Part shown: positions 1-8,922 of the stretch, in pieces | Layout: each line of letters begins with the position of its first letter | How positions within the stretch are numbered: the first letter of the stretch is position 1 | Assembly: GCA_002505765.1 (NCBI GenBank) | Contig: DAVZ01000065.1 | Location: 1 to 32,072, forward strand | Reading direction: 5' to 3' | From: Methanobacterium sp. UBA176 | Lineage (GTDB): Archaea > Methanobacteriota > Methanobacteria > Methanobacteriales > Methanobacteriaceae | Length of the DNA stretch: 32,072 nt | Notes under the pieces: model-generated | Seen by the model: the letters and a program-made list of their open reading frames with translations, nothing else | The model's database searches: none | What the model was told of the DNA's origin: nothing | Program-made: the position numbers and the translations under genes

Positions 1-43
1 ACCGGTTAACCTTACAGTCCCTTTTTAATTTAAACTTTTTATA
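1..43 (+). repeat. Copy A of a repeated promoter-proximal element plus TATA-like box
   Basis: Positions 1-20 read ACCGGTTAACCTTACAGTCC, nearly the same as the right part of the element at 14763 (ACCCGGTAACTTTACAGTCC). Related copies occur at 29544 and 31891, and an inverted copy at 14569. The copy is cut by the window edge. A TATA-like run (TTTTTATAC) follows at 35-43, about 15 nt downstream, which is the arrangement seen at the other + strand copies. It may be a regulatory site or the end of a decayed transposon; the sequence alone does not decide. Confidence 0.5.
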
Positions 44-88
44 CCTGTTTGTTAATATCAATATTTTCATGTCTAAGTGGGGATCGAA

Positions 89-214
89 TTGAATTTAAGC
101 GACACGTGTCAGTTGAAGAGCTTGATAAAAAGGATTAAAAGTTTGGAGAAAGACGTAAAAGCTTTCAAACACGCAGTGTTTGATGCCCCGAACACAAAGC
201 AAGCAAACATGTAG
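89..214 (+). CDS. Possible small ORF, 41 aa, unknown
   Basis: This is an open frame starting with TTG at 89, preceded by GGGGATC at 80-85, which resembles the archaeal GGTGATC ribosome binding site. The product would be hydrophilic and Lys-rich with a short heptad-like stretch (residues about 9-27) and no recognised domain. It lies 69 nt downstream of repeated element A and its 3' half runs into the hairpin cluster. It could equally be a remnant of a longer gene or chance; I do not recognise it. Confidence 0.2.
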   Translation: MNLSDTCQLKSLIKRIKSLEKDVKAFKHAVFDAPNTKQANM

Positions 215-298
215 CCGTCGAACGCGAAGTGTTCGGGCCGTTAAAATTCTCTGAATTTTTGACAGTTTTCGGCGGCTTTCAAAAACCTTTGGTTTTGA
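165..298. repeat. Cluster of short perfect hairpins
   Basis: There are four inverted repeats in a row: TCAAACAC/GTGTTTGA at 165-183 with loop GCA; CCCGAACAC/GTGTTCGGG at 187-237 with a long loop; AAAATTC/GAATTTT at 243-259 with loop TCT; and TCAAAAACC/GGTTTTGA at 279-298 with loop TTT and one bulged A. Stems differ in sequence but share the design of 7-9 bp arms and a three-base loop. Similar clusters occur at 11620, 20992, 29156, 31161 and 31660. Confidence 0.6.
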
Positions 299-309
299 AT
301 GCCCGAAAT

Positions 310-537
310 TATGGATTTAATGGTAAAATTCGTGAAATATGACAATTTCATATTTCATCATGCTAAAAATAACCAGTGAGCTGAAAAAACATGATATTGA
401 CCTTGTATTCCTGCCACCATACTTACCTGACTTAAACCCCCATAGAAAAAACCAGTTAAGGGAATTAATCCAAAAAATACTTTATTCAATGCGCCGAATC
501 ATTATCATTTGCAAAAAGATGGATAGAAAAATTCCTG
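310..537 (+). pseudogene. IS630-family transposase remnant (C-terminal part, frameshifted)
   Basis: Reading across frames gives the hallmarks of an IS630 DDE transposase C-terminus: DNFIFHHAK at about 340-366 (second catalytic Asp in the DN..HHAK context), DLVFLPPYLPDLNP at about 397-441, then in another frame ESLSFAKRWIEKFL ending at a stop near 537, matching the family's usual last segment. The Glu expected after the NP motif is lost, and at least two frame changes separate the blocks. The N-terminal half of the transposase is absent. This is a dead insertion-sequence fragment. Confidence 0.65.
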
Positions 538-563
538 TGAAAAAGTATAAAAAAATAAACTAA

Positions 564-871
564 ACTATAATTGAACCGTACTTGGCTTTTCAAGTCAACA
601 TTTAATAGATACAAGAGAATTTACTATTTATCATTCCATGGCTTTTTTCTATGGTTATTCTAATATAATCATATCTCATCATGTCTATGGTGTATAATAT
701 CGTTTTTATGAAGAGGATGTATCTGCATTCAATTCATATTGCTTAATAGACTTTCAGTGGTCATTCAGGAAATGATGATCTGTATTGTAAAGATGAACAA
801 CAGCAAAACAAAAAATAACTATTTATTCAAGTAAATATAATAAAAAAATAAATTATCAAGGAGATATAATT
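564..871. other. AT-rich intergenic region
   Basis: No coding frame, RNA gene or strong repeat was seen. The last 30 bases carry the ribosome binding site AAGGAGA (860-866) of the gene that starts at 872, and the AT-rich run at about 815-850 is a plausible but unspecific promoter region. Confidence 0.4.
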
Positions 872-1309
872 ATGAAATCAAGTGCATTATTGAATGTAAT
901 GATATATGTAATAAATAAGGCAGTATTCCAATTGATTGGAAGAAATTCACGGACGCTTTCCAGATTGTCGGCTAAATATATTGTGGATTATCTTCATTCT
1001 CAAAACATGGTTGATAAAGATAATTTAGACGAAGAATCGGTAAAAAGAGCGTTCATTGAAGATTTGGAGCTTTGCGATGATTTAATTTATTCTGAAAATG
1101 ATGGACTGGCAGTTTTAGAGGTAAAAAATCCAGTTTTGCGTGAAAGTGTCTTGATGTTAAATAAAGAAAATATACCCATTACCGTTGCTCCATGTATTGT
1201 ATATGTTTATTTAATTAATAATATACGAAATCACAAAGCATCATTTCAGAAAGTAGAATATGATAAGGAAAAGAATAATACAACATGGACATTTAAAATA
1301 ATGAGCTAA
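872..1309 (+). CDS. Hypothetical protein, 145 aa
   Basis: This is a soluble protein of unknown function. The start is supported by a good ribosome binding site (AAGGAGATATAATT before ATG). The first 40 residues are predicted helical (INKAVFQLIGRNSRTLSRLS), followed by an acidic stretch and a C-terminal half with short beta-like segments (ITVAPCIVYVYLI). No signal peptide, long membrane helix or metal motif is apparent. It stands alone between a decayed IS630 fragment and the gapN operon, so context suggests no role. Codon use looks like that of the neighbouring genes, which favours a real gene. Confidence 0.7.
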   Translation: MKSSALLNVMIYVINKAVFQLIGRNSRTLSRLSAKYIVDYLHSQNMVDKDNLDEESVKRAFIEDLELCDDLIYSENDGLAVLEVKNPVLRESVLMLNKENIPITVAPCIVYVYLINNIRNHKASFQKVEYDKEKNNTTWTFKIMS

Positions 1310-1587
1310 TATTGTTCATTTTTATTATTTTGAGTTTAAAGGTATTTGATGCTGGATATTATCTATGTTTTCGGATTCAAATCAGTTGATTTACAGGCGC
1401 ATTCTTAAGAGTAATATTTTTTTACTGTCAAAACATAACTATAATGCGGCGTAAAATACTATACATCTAAACAGGACTTTTTTCAAAGATAAAAATCGAG
1501 TTGCAAAGGTATAAATCCATGATTCAGGACTTCTTTTACGCTTAAACACTATAAAAAGCTTGAAACTGTAAACTGGAGGTTAAATAA

Positions 1588-3210
1588 ATGAAATTATTGG
1601 AAAAAATAGATTCATTATTTCCTGATGAAGGAGATATACCCAGAGAATTTGATTTTAAACCAGTTAATCAGACTGAATATCTTGTTAATGGCAAGCTGCG
1701 CCACTGGGATGGTCCAGTGCAGCAGGTCCTCTCACCAGTATGTGTTAGAACCTCGTCAGGCCTTTCACAGAAAATCATTGGAAGCCACCCTCTTTTAACA
1801 GAAAAAGAGTCATTAATTGTTCTGGACGCTGCCAGTAATGCATACGGAAATGGAATGGGGTCCTGGCCTGCAATGCATACAGAAGAAAGAATTGAACACC
1901 TTGAAGAATTCACGGGGCAGATGAAGGAAAGGAGGAGTGAGGTGGTAAATCTTTTGATGTGGGAAATCGGAAAGTCATATCCTGATTCTCTAAGCGAATT
2001 TGATAGAACAGTAGATTATATAAATGGCACTATCAATGCGCTTAAAAGTATGGATCGAGATTCATCAGGGTTTGTAATTAAAGAGGGAATAATTGGACAG
2101 ATACGCCGAGCCCCTCGGGGGGTGGTTCTCTGCATGGGACCGTCTAATTATCCTTTAAATGAAACATTCACCACAGTCATTCCATCTCTCCTGATGGGGA
2201 ACACAGTAGTTCTCAAACTACCAAGACCTGGAAGTTTGATCCTTTATCCTCTCCTTGAAGCATTCCAGAAGTCTTTCCCAGGAGGGGTGGTCAACACAAT
2301 TTATGGTGAAGGCCGAAAAATTATAAGCCCCCTGATATCTTCAGGTAAAATTGATTCTCTTGCATATATTGGAACAAGCAAGGTAGCTAACGCATTAAAA
2401 AGGCAGCACCCTAAACTTAACAGGTTGCACTGTTCTTTTGGACTGGATGCCAAGAACGCTGCCATTATTCTAAAAGATGCAGACCTAGAACTAACCATTA
2501 AAGAATGTATTACAGGAGCACTGTCATACAATGGTCAGCGGTGCACTGCTTTGAAGATATTATTTGTCCATTCTAAAATTGTTGATTCATTTATTAAACA
2601 GCTTGCAGAAGCTATCAGTAAACTGGAAATTGGGATGCCATGGGAAAACAACGTTTTTATAACACCCATGCCAGATCCACAGAAAATAGAGTATCTAACA
2701 GAACTGGTGAAGGATGCCCAGGCTCATGGAGCAGAAATAATTAATGACGCAGGCGGCACAAAAAACAAAACATTCTTTTATCCCGCACTACTGTACCCAG
2801 TTAATTCAAAAATGAGAGTGTATAGAGAGGAGCAGTTTGGTCCTGTAATCCCAGTCATTTCCTTTAATGATATTGAAGAGCCCATAAAATATATGGTTGA
2901 ATCCAACTATGGGCTGCAGGCAAGTATTTTTGGAAAAGACACCCATATAATTGCAAATCTCATAGATTCCCTGGTCAATCAGGTGGCCAGGGTTAATATC
3001 AACAGTCAGTGCCAGCGTGGCCCGGATAGTTTTCCATTTACAGGTAGAAAGGATTCGGCAGAGGGAACTCTTTCTATTTTGGATGCTCTCCGTGCATTTT
3101 CAGTAGAATCCGTTGTGGCGGCAAAGGAAACAGATGCAAACAGGGCAATAATAAAAGAGATTGTAAGAGAGAATAAATCAACCTTTCTTTCCACAGATTT
3201 TATCCTGTAA
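1588..3210 (+). CDS. gapN: NADP-dependent non-phosphorylating glyceraldehyde-3-phosphate dehydrogenase-like aldehyde dehydrogenase
   Basis: This is an aldehyde dehydrogenase superfamily enzyme of 540 aa. The catalytic Cys is C319 in GQRCTALK, the oxyanion Asn is N187 in GPSNYPLNE, the cofactor-binding loop is IGTSKV (261-266), and the EEQFGP motif is at 414-419. The segment usually reading ELGGK is FGLDAK (284-289), so the classical general-base Glu is replaced. From memory, related GAPN-like proteins read GLEAKN here, so this looks like a subfamily trait. The family oxidises glyceraldehyde 3-phosphate to 3-phosphoglycerate with NADP+, bypassing the ATP-forming step; the substrate here is inferred from family resemblance. 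The ATG is preceded by GGAGGT at 1575-1580. The next gene starts 9 nt after the stop, so the two are probably cotranscribed. Confidence 0.82.
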   Translation: MKLLEKIDSLFPDEGDIPREFDFKPVNQTEYLVNGKLRHWDGPVQQVLSPVCVRTSSGLSQKIIGSHPLLTEKESLIVLDAASNAYGNGMGSWPAMHTEERIEHLEEFTGQMKERRSEVVNLLMWEIGKSYPDSLSEFDRTVDYINGTINALKSMDRDSSGFVIKEGIIGQIRRAPRGVVLCMGPSNYPLNETFTTVIPSLLMGNTVVLKLPRPGSLILYPLLEAFQKSFPGGVVNTIYGEGRKIISPLISSGKIDSLAYIGTSKVANALKRQHPKLNRLHCSFGLDAKNAAIILKDADLELTIKECITGALSYNGQRCTALKILFVHSKIVDSFIKQLAEAISKLEIGMPWENNVFITPMPDPQKIEYLTELVKDAQAHGAEIINDAGGTKNKTFFYPALLYPVNSKMRVYREEQFGPVIPVISFNDIEEPIKYMVESNYGLQASIFGKDTHIIANLIDSLVNQVARVNINSQCQRGPDSFPFTGRKDSAEGTLSILDALRAFSVESVVAAKETDANRAIIKEIVRENKSTFLSTDFIL

Positions 3211-3219
3211 GGCTAAATT

Positions 3220-4239
3220 ATGTTAACTGGAACGTCAATGGTCCTGAACAGGATTGCTCCTGTTGAAGAAAATCCCCTGAAACTGGAAGACCGGCCTGTT
3301 CCCCAGCCAGGTTCAAAACAGATCCTGATAAAAGTATCGGCCTGTGGCATCTGTCACAGCGAACTTGATGAGATTGAGGGAAGGCTCACACCCAGGCTAC
3401 CGGTGGTTCCAGGACATGAAATTATTGGAAGAGTGGTAAAATCAGGGGCAAATGCAGGCAGGTTTAAACTGGGTGACCGTGTGGGGGTGGCCTGGATAAA
3501 TTCAGCCTGCGGGAAATGTTATTTTTGCATGAATGGAAATGAAAACTTATGTGCAAAATTTAAAGCTACTGGCTGTGATGTGGATGGAGGGTACGGCGAA
3601 TATACTGTTGTTTTAGAAGATTTTGCTTATAAGATTCCAGAAAGATTCACAGACACCCGGGCAGCCCCCCTTATGTGTGCCGGGGCAATAGGGTACAGGG
3701 CTTTAAAGTTAACAGGTCTAAAAAACGGTGAAAACATGGGGCTTTATGGGTTTGGTGCTTCGGCACATATCGTTATTCAGATGATAAAACATAGATATCC
3801 TGATAGCAATGTTTTTGTCTTCACCAAAAACAGGGACGATCTTCCAGGTCGACTGGCAAGAAAAATGGGTGCAGACTGGACAGGAGCAACAGGAGATACT
3901 CCACCAGAAAAACTGCACCGTGTAATTGATACCACTCCTGTAGGGATGCCGGTACAGGAGGCTTTAAGAAATTTAGAGAAGGGAGGAAGACTGGTGATAA
4001 ATCTAATTCGTAAGGAAACACCAATTCCTGAGTTAGATTATACAGAGCATCTCTGGTATGAAAAAGAAATAAAGAGTGTGACCAATATCACAAGGAATGA
4101 TGTGGAAGAGTTTCTTTCTTTAGCCAGTGAAATTCCCATTACATCAAAAATCAGAGAATTCAGGCTGGAAGAGGCGAACCATGCTCTAAACTTATTAAAG
4201 ATGGGAAAATATCAGGGGGCAGGGGTTTTAAAAATATAA
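3220..4239 (+). CDS. Zinc-dependent alcohol dehydrogenase (MDR family)
   Basis: This is a medium-chain dehydrogenase/reductase of 339 aa. Catalytic zinc ligands are visible as C45 in CGICHSE, H66-E67 in PGHEIIG and the Cys in PLMCAG near residue 152. The four-Cys structural zinc lobe is CGKCYFCMNGNENLC at about 93-107. The Rossmann loop reads GLYGFGASAH at about 172-181. It is expected to interconvert alcohols and aldehydes in the cytoplasm with NAD(P)H; the substrate is unknown. It lies 9 nt after gapN and 45 nt before a cation ATPase, suggesting one transcript. M7 is an alternative start; neither Met has a strong ribosome binding site, and translation may be coupled to the upstream gene. 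Confidence 0.85.
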   Translation: MLTGTSMVLNRIAPVEENPLKLEDRPVPQPGSKQILIKVSACGICHSELDEIEGRLTPRLPVVPGHEIIGRVVKSGANAGRFKLGDRVGVAWINSACGKCYFCMNGNENLCAKFKATGCDVDGGYGEYTVVLEDFAYKIPERFTDTRAAPLMCAGAIGYRALKLTGLKNGENMGLYGFGASAHIVIQMIKHRYPDSNVFVFTKNRDDLPGRLARKMGADWTGATGDTPPEKLHRVIDTTPVGMPVQEALRNLEKGGRLVINLIRKETPIPELDYTEHLWYEKEIKSVTNITRNDVEEFLSLASEIPITSKIREFRLEEANHALNLLKMGKYQGAGVLKI

Positions 4240-4284
4240 TAAATCAATTTCTCTATTTAAGTGGGAACTATGGGTGGTGGGCTG

Positions 4285-6981
4285 ATGATTATTAAGCAAA
4301 AATGGTATACACTGAAAGTTAAAGAGACATTGCAAACCCTTAAAACAGGGTATGATGGATTAAGTAAAGAGGAAGCTGAAAATCGACTTGCTAAATTCGG
4401 AAGGAATGAACTGGAAGAAAAGGATAGGAAATCACCTTTTATTTTATTATTGAAGCAATTTACAAGCTTTCTGGAACTCCTATTGATTGCTGCTGCTATT
4501 ATTTCTTTAATAATGGGGGACTATGTACAGGCCATCGTTATAATTGCAGTTATCATTATGGCAGGTGTCATTGGCTTTATTCAGGAGTATCGGGCAGAGA
4601 AGGAAATGGAAGCTTTAAAAAAGATGGCTGCCCCTATAACATCTGTAATACGTGATAATGAGGAACAGGAAATACAAACAGGTGAGATAGTAATAGGTGA
4701 TATCATTTTACTTAGAACCGGTACCAGAATCCCTGCAGATGCACGACTTATAGAGGCTATAAACTTACAGGTCGATGAATCACCACTGAGTGGTGAATCT
4801 GTCCCGGTTGAGAAGACCATTGAAGCTCTTCAAGTTATGGAATTACCTGTAGGTGATAGAAAAAATATGGTGTTCATGGGTACCAGTAATAGCTATGGCC
4901 GTGGAAAAGCAGTGGTAGTGGCTACAGGTATGGACACAGAATTTGGCATGATTGCAAGCATGCTCCAGGAAGCTGAGGAAAAGGAAACACCCCTGCAGGT
5001 TAGCCTGAACAGGACTGAAAGGGAGATAGGAATATTAGCCCTTGCTATCAGCATCGTTATTGCAGTTTTTGGAGTTACCAGAGGATATGGAATTATTGAA
5101 ATGTTCACATGGGGAGTGGCCATGGCAGTGGCAATTATACCAGAAGCTCTGTATGCAGTGATGACAATAACACTTGCTCTTGGCGTTCGCAGAATGGTGA
5201 AACGCCATGCCCTTATCAGGAAGCTCAAAGCTGTTGAGACTTTAGGATGTGCCTCGGTTATCTGTTCAGATAAAACAGGGACCCTGACCAGAAATGAAAT
5301 GACTGTACGTAAATTATGGGTCAATGGCCAGACTATCGATGTTACTGGGGTGGGTTACAGGCCAGAAGGTGAATTTTATGTTAATGACAGGATCTTAGAC
5401 CCTCAAAATGATACCCATCTTCAAACACTGCTAAGGATAAGTGTCCTGTGTAATGACACTCATCTATCAGGTACCGATGGCTTATGGCAGATCAAGGGAG
5501 ATCCCACAGAAGGAGCACTGGTAGTAACTGCAGCTAAAGCAGGACTATGGCAGGACACGCTCAATAATCAATACCCCCGGGTGGATGAAATTCCATTCTC
5601 CTCAGAAAGTAAGAGGATGACCACAATCCACAAATTATCCCGGGGCAGGATTGCATACAGTAAAGGGGCTCCAGAAGTGATTCTAAATATTTGCACCCAT
5701 ATATACTCAAATGGTCAGGAAAAAGAATTAACTAATAAGAATAGGGAGCATATATTGGAGATAGCTCTCCAATGGGCAGGTACAGCACTAAGGGTATTGG
5801 GAATGGCATATAAATCATTACCTGATGTTTCTTCTACTACGGATGCTGAGCATAAAATGGTCTTCACCGGTCTTGCAGGGATGATTGATCCACCCAGAGA
5901 AGAGGTCAGGGAAGCTATTCAAACATGTGAAAATGCAGGTATAAAGCCAGTTATGGCCACAGGAGACCACAAGGTAACTGCAGTAGCTGTTGCCAGGGAA
6001 CTGGGTTTACTTAAGGAAGGTGCAGCTCTTAGTGGTGCAGAACTGGATGGAATGAGTGATGATGAGTTTGAAAAGACCGTAGAACAGGTTGAAGTATATG
6101 CCAGAGTATCACCATCTCATAAGATGAGGATTGTGGATGCCTTTTCTAAGAAGGGATATGTGGTAGCCATGACCGGGGATGGCGTAAATGATGCTCCTGC
6201 CCTAAAAAAAGCAGATATTGGGGTGGCCATGGGTATAACTGGTACAGACGTAAGTAAGGAAGCTGCAGATATGATACTTACTGACGATAACTTTGTCTCC
6301 ATAGTTTCTGCAGTTGAAGAAGGTAGAAGTATTTTTGCTAATATAAGAAAGTATCTTGTATATCTGCTAAGTGGCAATACAGGGGCAGTAATAGCAATGT
6401 TAACAGCTATTCTTGTTGGTCTGCCTTTACCCCTTACAGCAGTCCAGATCATATTCATAAACCTGCTTATGGACGGGTTACCTGCAGTGGCATTAGGCAC
6501 AGAGCCCCCAGAACAGGATTTTATGAATAAACCGCCCCGTAACCTAAAAGAAGGAATAATCAATCGCCATGCATTATGGTATATGGTTGCTGTTGGATTG
6601 TGGATTGGAGGAGCGACATTACTGGTGTTTATCTGGGTACTGGATAATGGTGGTGAATTGCAAAAAGCCATGACAATATTTTTTGCCACCATGATTTCCC
6701 TTAGACTGTGCAATGCATTTAACTGCCGTTCAGCAAGCAACTCTCTATTTAAACTGGGATTATTCACCAATAAAGAGGTGATATACGCTGCAGCAAGTTC
6801 ATTTTTACTGATGATAGCAGCAATTTATGTGCCATTCCTCCAGGTTGCCTTTAAAACAGTTCCCCTAACCCTTTCAGACTGGATGATAATTATACCTGTT
6901 GCATTGACAGTTTTAATTGCAGTTGAAATTGCAAAATTTACCATGCCCTTACTTAAAAATAGATCAAAAAACCCGAATTGA
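4285..6981 (+). CDS. P2-type cation-transporting ATPase, PMCA-like Ca2+/Mn2+ pump candidate
   Basis: This is a full-length P-type ATPase of 898 aa with the N-terminal cation-ATPase domain, an actuator loop SGES (about 169-172, a variant of TGES), phosphorylation motif SDKTGTLT with D at about 329, nucleotide-domain KGAPE, ATGDHK (usually TGDN) and hinge GDGVNDAPAL at about 631. Ion-site helices read AIIPEAL in M4, LLSGNTGAV in M5 and NLLMDGLPA in M6. The M4 Glu and the M6 Asn and Asp of calcium pumps are present, while the M5 Glu of SERCA is Ala, as in single-site PMCA pumps. I chose ATG 4285 because GGTGGTGG lies at 4272-4279; an upstream GTG at 4261 and ATG at 4270 are in frame but lack such a site. 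It is probably the last gene of the gapN operon. Confidence 0.85.
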   Translation: MIIKQKWYTLKVKETLQTLKTGYDGLSKEEAENRLAKFGRNELEEKDRKSPFILLLKQFTSFLELLLIAAAIISLIMGDYVQAIVIIAVIIMAGVIGFIQEYRAEKEMEALKKMAAPITSVIRDNEEQEIQTGEIVIGDIILLRTGTRIPADARLIEAINLQVDESPLSGESVPVEKTIEALQVMELPVGDRKNMVFMGTSNSYGRGKAVVVATGMDTEFGMIASMLQEAEEKETPLQVSLNRTEREIGILALAISIVIAVFGVTRGYGIIEMFTWGVAMAVAIIPEALYAVMTITLALGVRRMVKRHALIRKLKAVETLGCASVICSDKTGTLTRNEMTVRKLWVNGQTIDVTGVGYRPEGEFYVNDRILDPQNDTHLQTLLRISVLCNDTHLSGTDGLWQIKGDPTEGALVVTAAKAGLWQDTLNNQYPRVDEIPFSSESKRMTTIHKLSRGRIAYSKGAPEVILNICTHIYSNGQEKELTNKNREHILEIALQWAGTALRVLGMAYKSLPDVSSTTDAEHKMVFTGLAGMIDPPREEVREAIQTCENAGIKPVMATGDHKVTAVAVARELGLLKEGAALSGAELDGMSDDEFEKTVEQVEVYARVSPSHKMRIVDAFSKKGYVVAMTGDGVNDAPALKKADIGVAMGITGTDVSKEAADMILTDDNFVSIVSAVEEGRSIFANIRKYLVYLLSGNTGAVIAMLTAILVGLPLPLTAVQIIFINLLMDGLPAVALGTEPPEQDFMNKPPRNLKEGIINRHALWYMVAVGLWIGGATLLVFIWVLDNGGELQKAMTIFFATMISLRLCNAFNCRSASNSLFKLGLFTNKEVIYAAASSFLLMIAAIYVPFLQVAFKTVPLTLSDWMIIIPVALTVLIAVEIAKFTMPLLKNRSKNPN

Positions 6982-7378
6982 TGTTTAAAGGTTTTCTATG
7001 TTATATGACCTCAAGATATCCAGATTTCATGCCCTGTCCTGTTTCAACTATACATACAGGAGTTTAAAACAGGATAAAGCATTTTTCACTGTTTGTAAAT
7101 CCAGCAAAAACATGAGGTTAAATGCAAAATGATAGAGTAACATACCTATATTTTAAGAATGAATACTTTTTTCGGCCTTTAATTCATCGATAATTTAAAA
7201 AATCATTCAGCTTCAACAATATTTACAGATCAAATTCACCTGCTCCAAAACAGTATCAACAGCTTTTTTCCTGTTTATCTGGAGGATAATCATAAGCCCT
7301 TAAATCCTTTTAACTGCTACTCTCAATTTTTCCTGAACATTCTCTCAGACTAAACATTTCTGTATTTACATTGTTGAA
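6982..7378. other. Intergenic region between convergent genes
   Basis: The region lies between the 3' ends of the ATPase (+) and the methyltransferase (-). A 7-bp inverted repeat CCTGTTT/AAACAGG (7038-7073, 22-nt loop) is the only structure noted and is too weak to call a terminator. No gene or RNA is seen. Confidence 0.35.
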
Positions 7379-8071
7379 TCACCAGATTCCTGGCAATAAT
7401 CTGTTTCTTACCTCATTTGTATATTCTTTATATCCTTCTAATTCTCTCTGCAGGGTTTCATCTTCAAGGTAGGTTCTTATAACAAGCAAAAACACTGCAA
7501 TTACCGCTGGAATTAATCCCCAGAATGAACCAAGGACGAGTGGTGTAGCAGTTATAAAAAGTATCCCTCCAAAGTATCCAGGATGTCTAACATACTGATA
7601 TGGGCCGCTTTTACAAACTGTTTGCCTCCTATCCTTCTGGATACGAACAACAGATGAAAAGAATTTGTTCACCTTTTTTGCCCATAATGTGATTATCTGT
7701 CCAATCGTATACATCACGATCCCTATGATGATTATAAAAATAGGGATCCGTGGTTCCCAGGTAAAACGCCCTCCATCCAGGACTGATATTATAAGAATCG
7801 CCAAAAAAACTGGTACATAAACAATGAGAAAGATTTTATCCCATCTCTTCATACCTTCTCCAGGTTTTAACCTTTCCTGTATTAATTCAGGAGGTAGTAA
7901 GAAATAGGAGAGCAATATAAAAATAATGTTCAATCCATTGTACGCCCATCCCTGCCAGTAATCAATGCGTCCTGCACCAATGAAGGTTATAGCAATCATT
8001 AATGCAAGGAAAGAAATGGTAAAAAGTAACTTTCCTTCTACTTTTCCAAGCTTACTTACCTGATTGGTCAT
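7379..8071 (-). CDS. Isoprenylcysteine carboxyl methyltransferase-like integral membrane methyltransferase
   Basis: This 230-aa membrane protein has about five hydrophobic helices (about 16-33, 45-62, 80-97, 108-130, 166-195). The signature SGPYQYVRHPGYFG (155-168) followed by a C-terminal E-D-E-T-L segment (residues about 203-207) is typical of the ICMT/PEMT superfamily, which binds S-adenosylmethionine at the membrane face and methylates small hydrophobic or lipid-like acceptors. The acceptor cannot be told, since archaea lack canonical prenyl-CaaX proteins. The start ATG has GAGGAT upstream. It lies 15 nt after the methyltransferase gene 8087-8839 and is likely cotranscribed with it. Confidence 0.8.
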   Translation of the reverse strand: MTNQVSKLGKVEGKLLFTISFLALMIAITFIGAGRIDYWQGWAYNGLNIIFILLSYFLLPPELIQERLKPGEGMKRWDKIFLIVYVPVFLAILIISVLDGGRFTWEPRIPIFIIIIGIVMYTIGQIITLWAKKVNKFFSSVVRIQKDRRQTVCKSGPYQYVRHPGYFGGILFITATPLVLGSFWGLIPAVIAVFLLVIRTYLEDETLQRELEGYKEYTNEVRNRLLPGIW

Positions 8072-8086
8072 AATAATCCTCTAACA

Positions 8087-8839
8087 TTACCTAACACATG
8101 CAAACACCATGAGAGGATATTTACCTTTTCCCATAATAAAACGGTCATACAGATGTTCCATTTTCATTTGTTTTACTTCAAATCCTGCCTCTTTTAAAAG
8201 ATCAAGCCATGTCTTCAAATTGAAAATGCCTAATGTATGGCGTTCGGTGTGAATTCTCAGTTTACTCTTTTGACGGATTAAATAGATAAGTGTTGCTTCA
8301 TAGGTTGTCAGGGCAGGGTTTGGAATATAGTTATTTTCAAAAATTGTGATTTCTATGTCTCCTTTAGAACCAGTATAAACAAAATTATTCTCTGTGAATT
8401 CTTCTTTGATATTAGCTACAATTAAGAGTACACCGCCTGGTTTCAGGTGGTTGTATGCTGTAATAATTGTACTTTTGAGGTCTTCTACCGTGGTCATATA
8501 ACCTATAGAATCTGGAATAGCAACTGCATCAAAACATTCACCTAATTTCACTGTTCTCATATCACCATGGACATATGTCACTTCCAGATTGCAATTTCTT
8601 GCAATTTCAAGCATACCGGGACTCAGGTCCACCCCCGTTACCTTAAAATGTTTTTTAAAGGTGTAATCATTGCCACCTGCACCACAACCAAAATGAAGCA
8701 AGGTTTTTGTTTTGGATTTTGAATGTTCTTTGATTACCCTGCTAAATATCTCTGTCTCTTCTACATATTCCTCAGGTGGAGCAATAATTGGATCAGTCCA
8801 TGCAAGCTCATTGTATGCTTGCCATTTATGTTTTTTCAT
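8087..8839 (-). CDS. Class I SAM-dependent methyltransferase
   Basis: This 250-aa soluble protein has a Rossmann methyltransferase fold: motif I LLHFGCGAGG (47-56), the acidic loop VTGVDLSPGML after the second strand, then HGDMRTV and VAIPDSIGYM. The fold and the substrate-binding C-terminal part (FNLKTWLDLLKEAGF) resemble the YcgJ/Bsmt-like branch acting on small molecules; the substrate is unknown. The frame is open upstream to 8956, but I chose the ATG at 8839 because GAGGAAT lies 5 nt before it, the folded domain begins there, and the longer version would overlap the upstream gene's end. Its downstream neighbour is another methyltransferase. Confidence 0.82.
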   Translation of the reverse strand: MKKHKWQAYNELAWTDPIIAPPEEYVEETEIFSRVIKEHSKSKTKTLLHFGCGAGGNDYTFKKHFKVTGVDLSPGMLEIARNCNLEVTYVHGDMRTVKLGECFDAVAIPDSIGYMTTVEDLKSTIITAYNHLKPGGVLLIVANIKEEFTENNFVYTGSKGDIEITIFENNYIPNPALTTYEATLIYLIRQKSKLRIHTERHTLGIFNLKTWLDLLKEAGFEVKQMKMEHLYDRFIMGKGKYPLMVFACVR

Positions 8840-8922
8840 ATTTAATTCCTCAGTTGAATTTGGGGAAATCTTTGATTTTCCTTTTATCAGCTGTTTAGGC
8901 GATAATGCGAACAAAGGGGTGT

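Noticed and set aside
6117..6770. 217-codon open frame on the - strand inside the first ATPase gene
   Set aside because: It is antisense to the conserved hinge and membrane region of a full-length P-type ATPase, has low-complexity composition and no ribosome binding site; it is a shadow frame.
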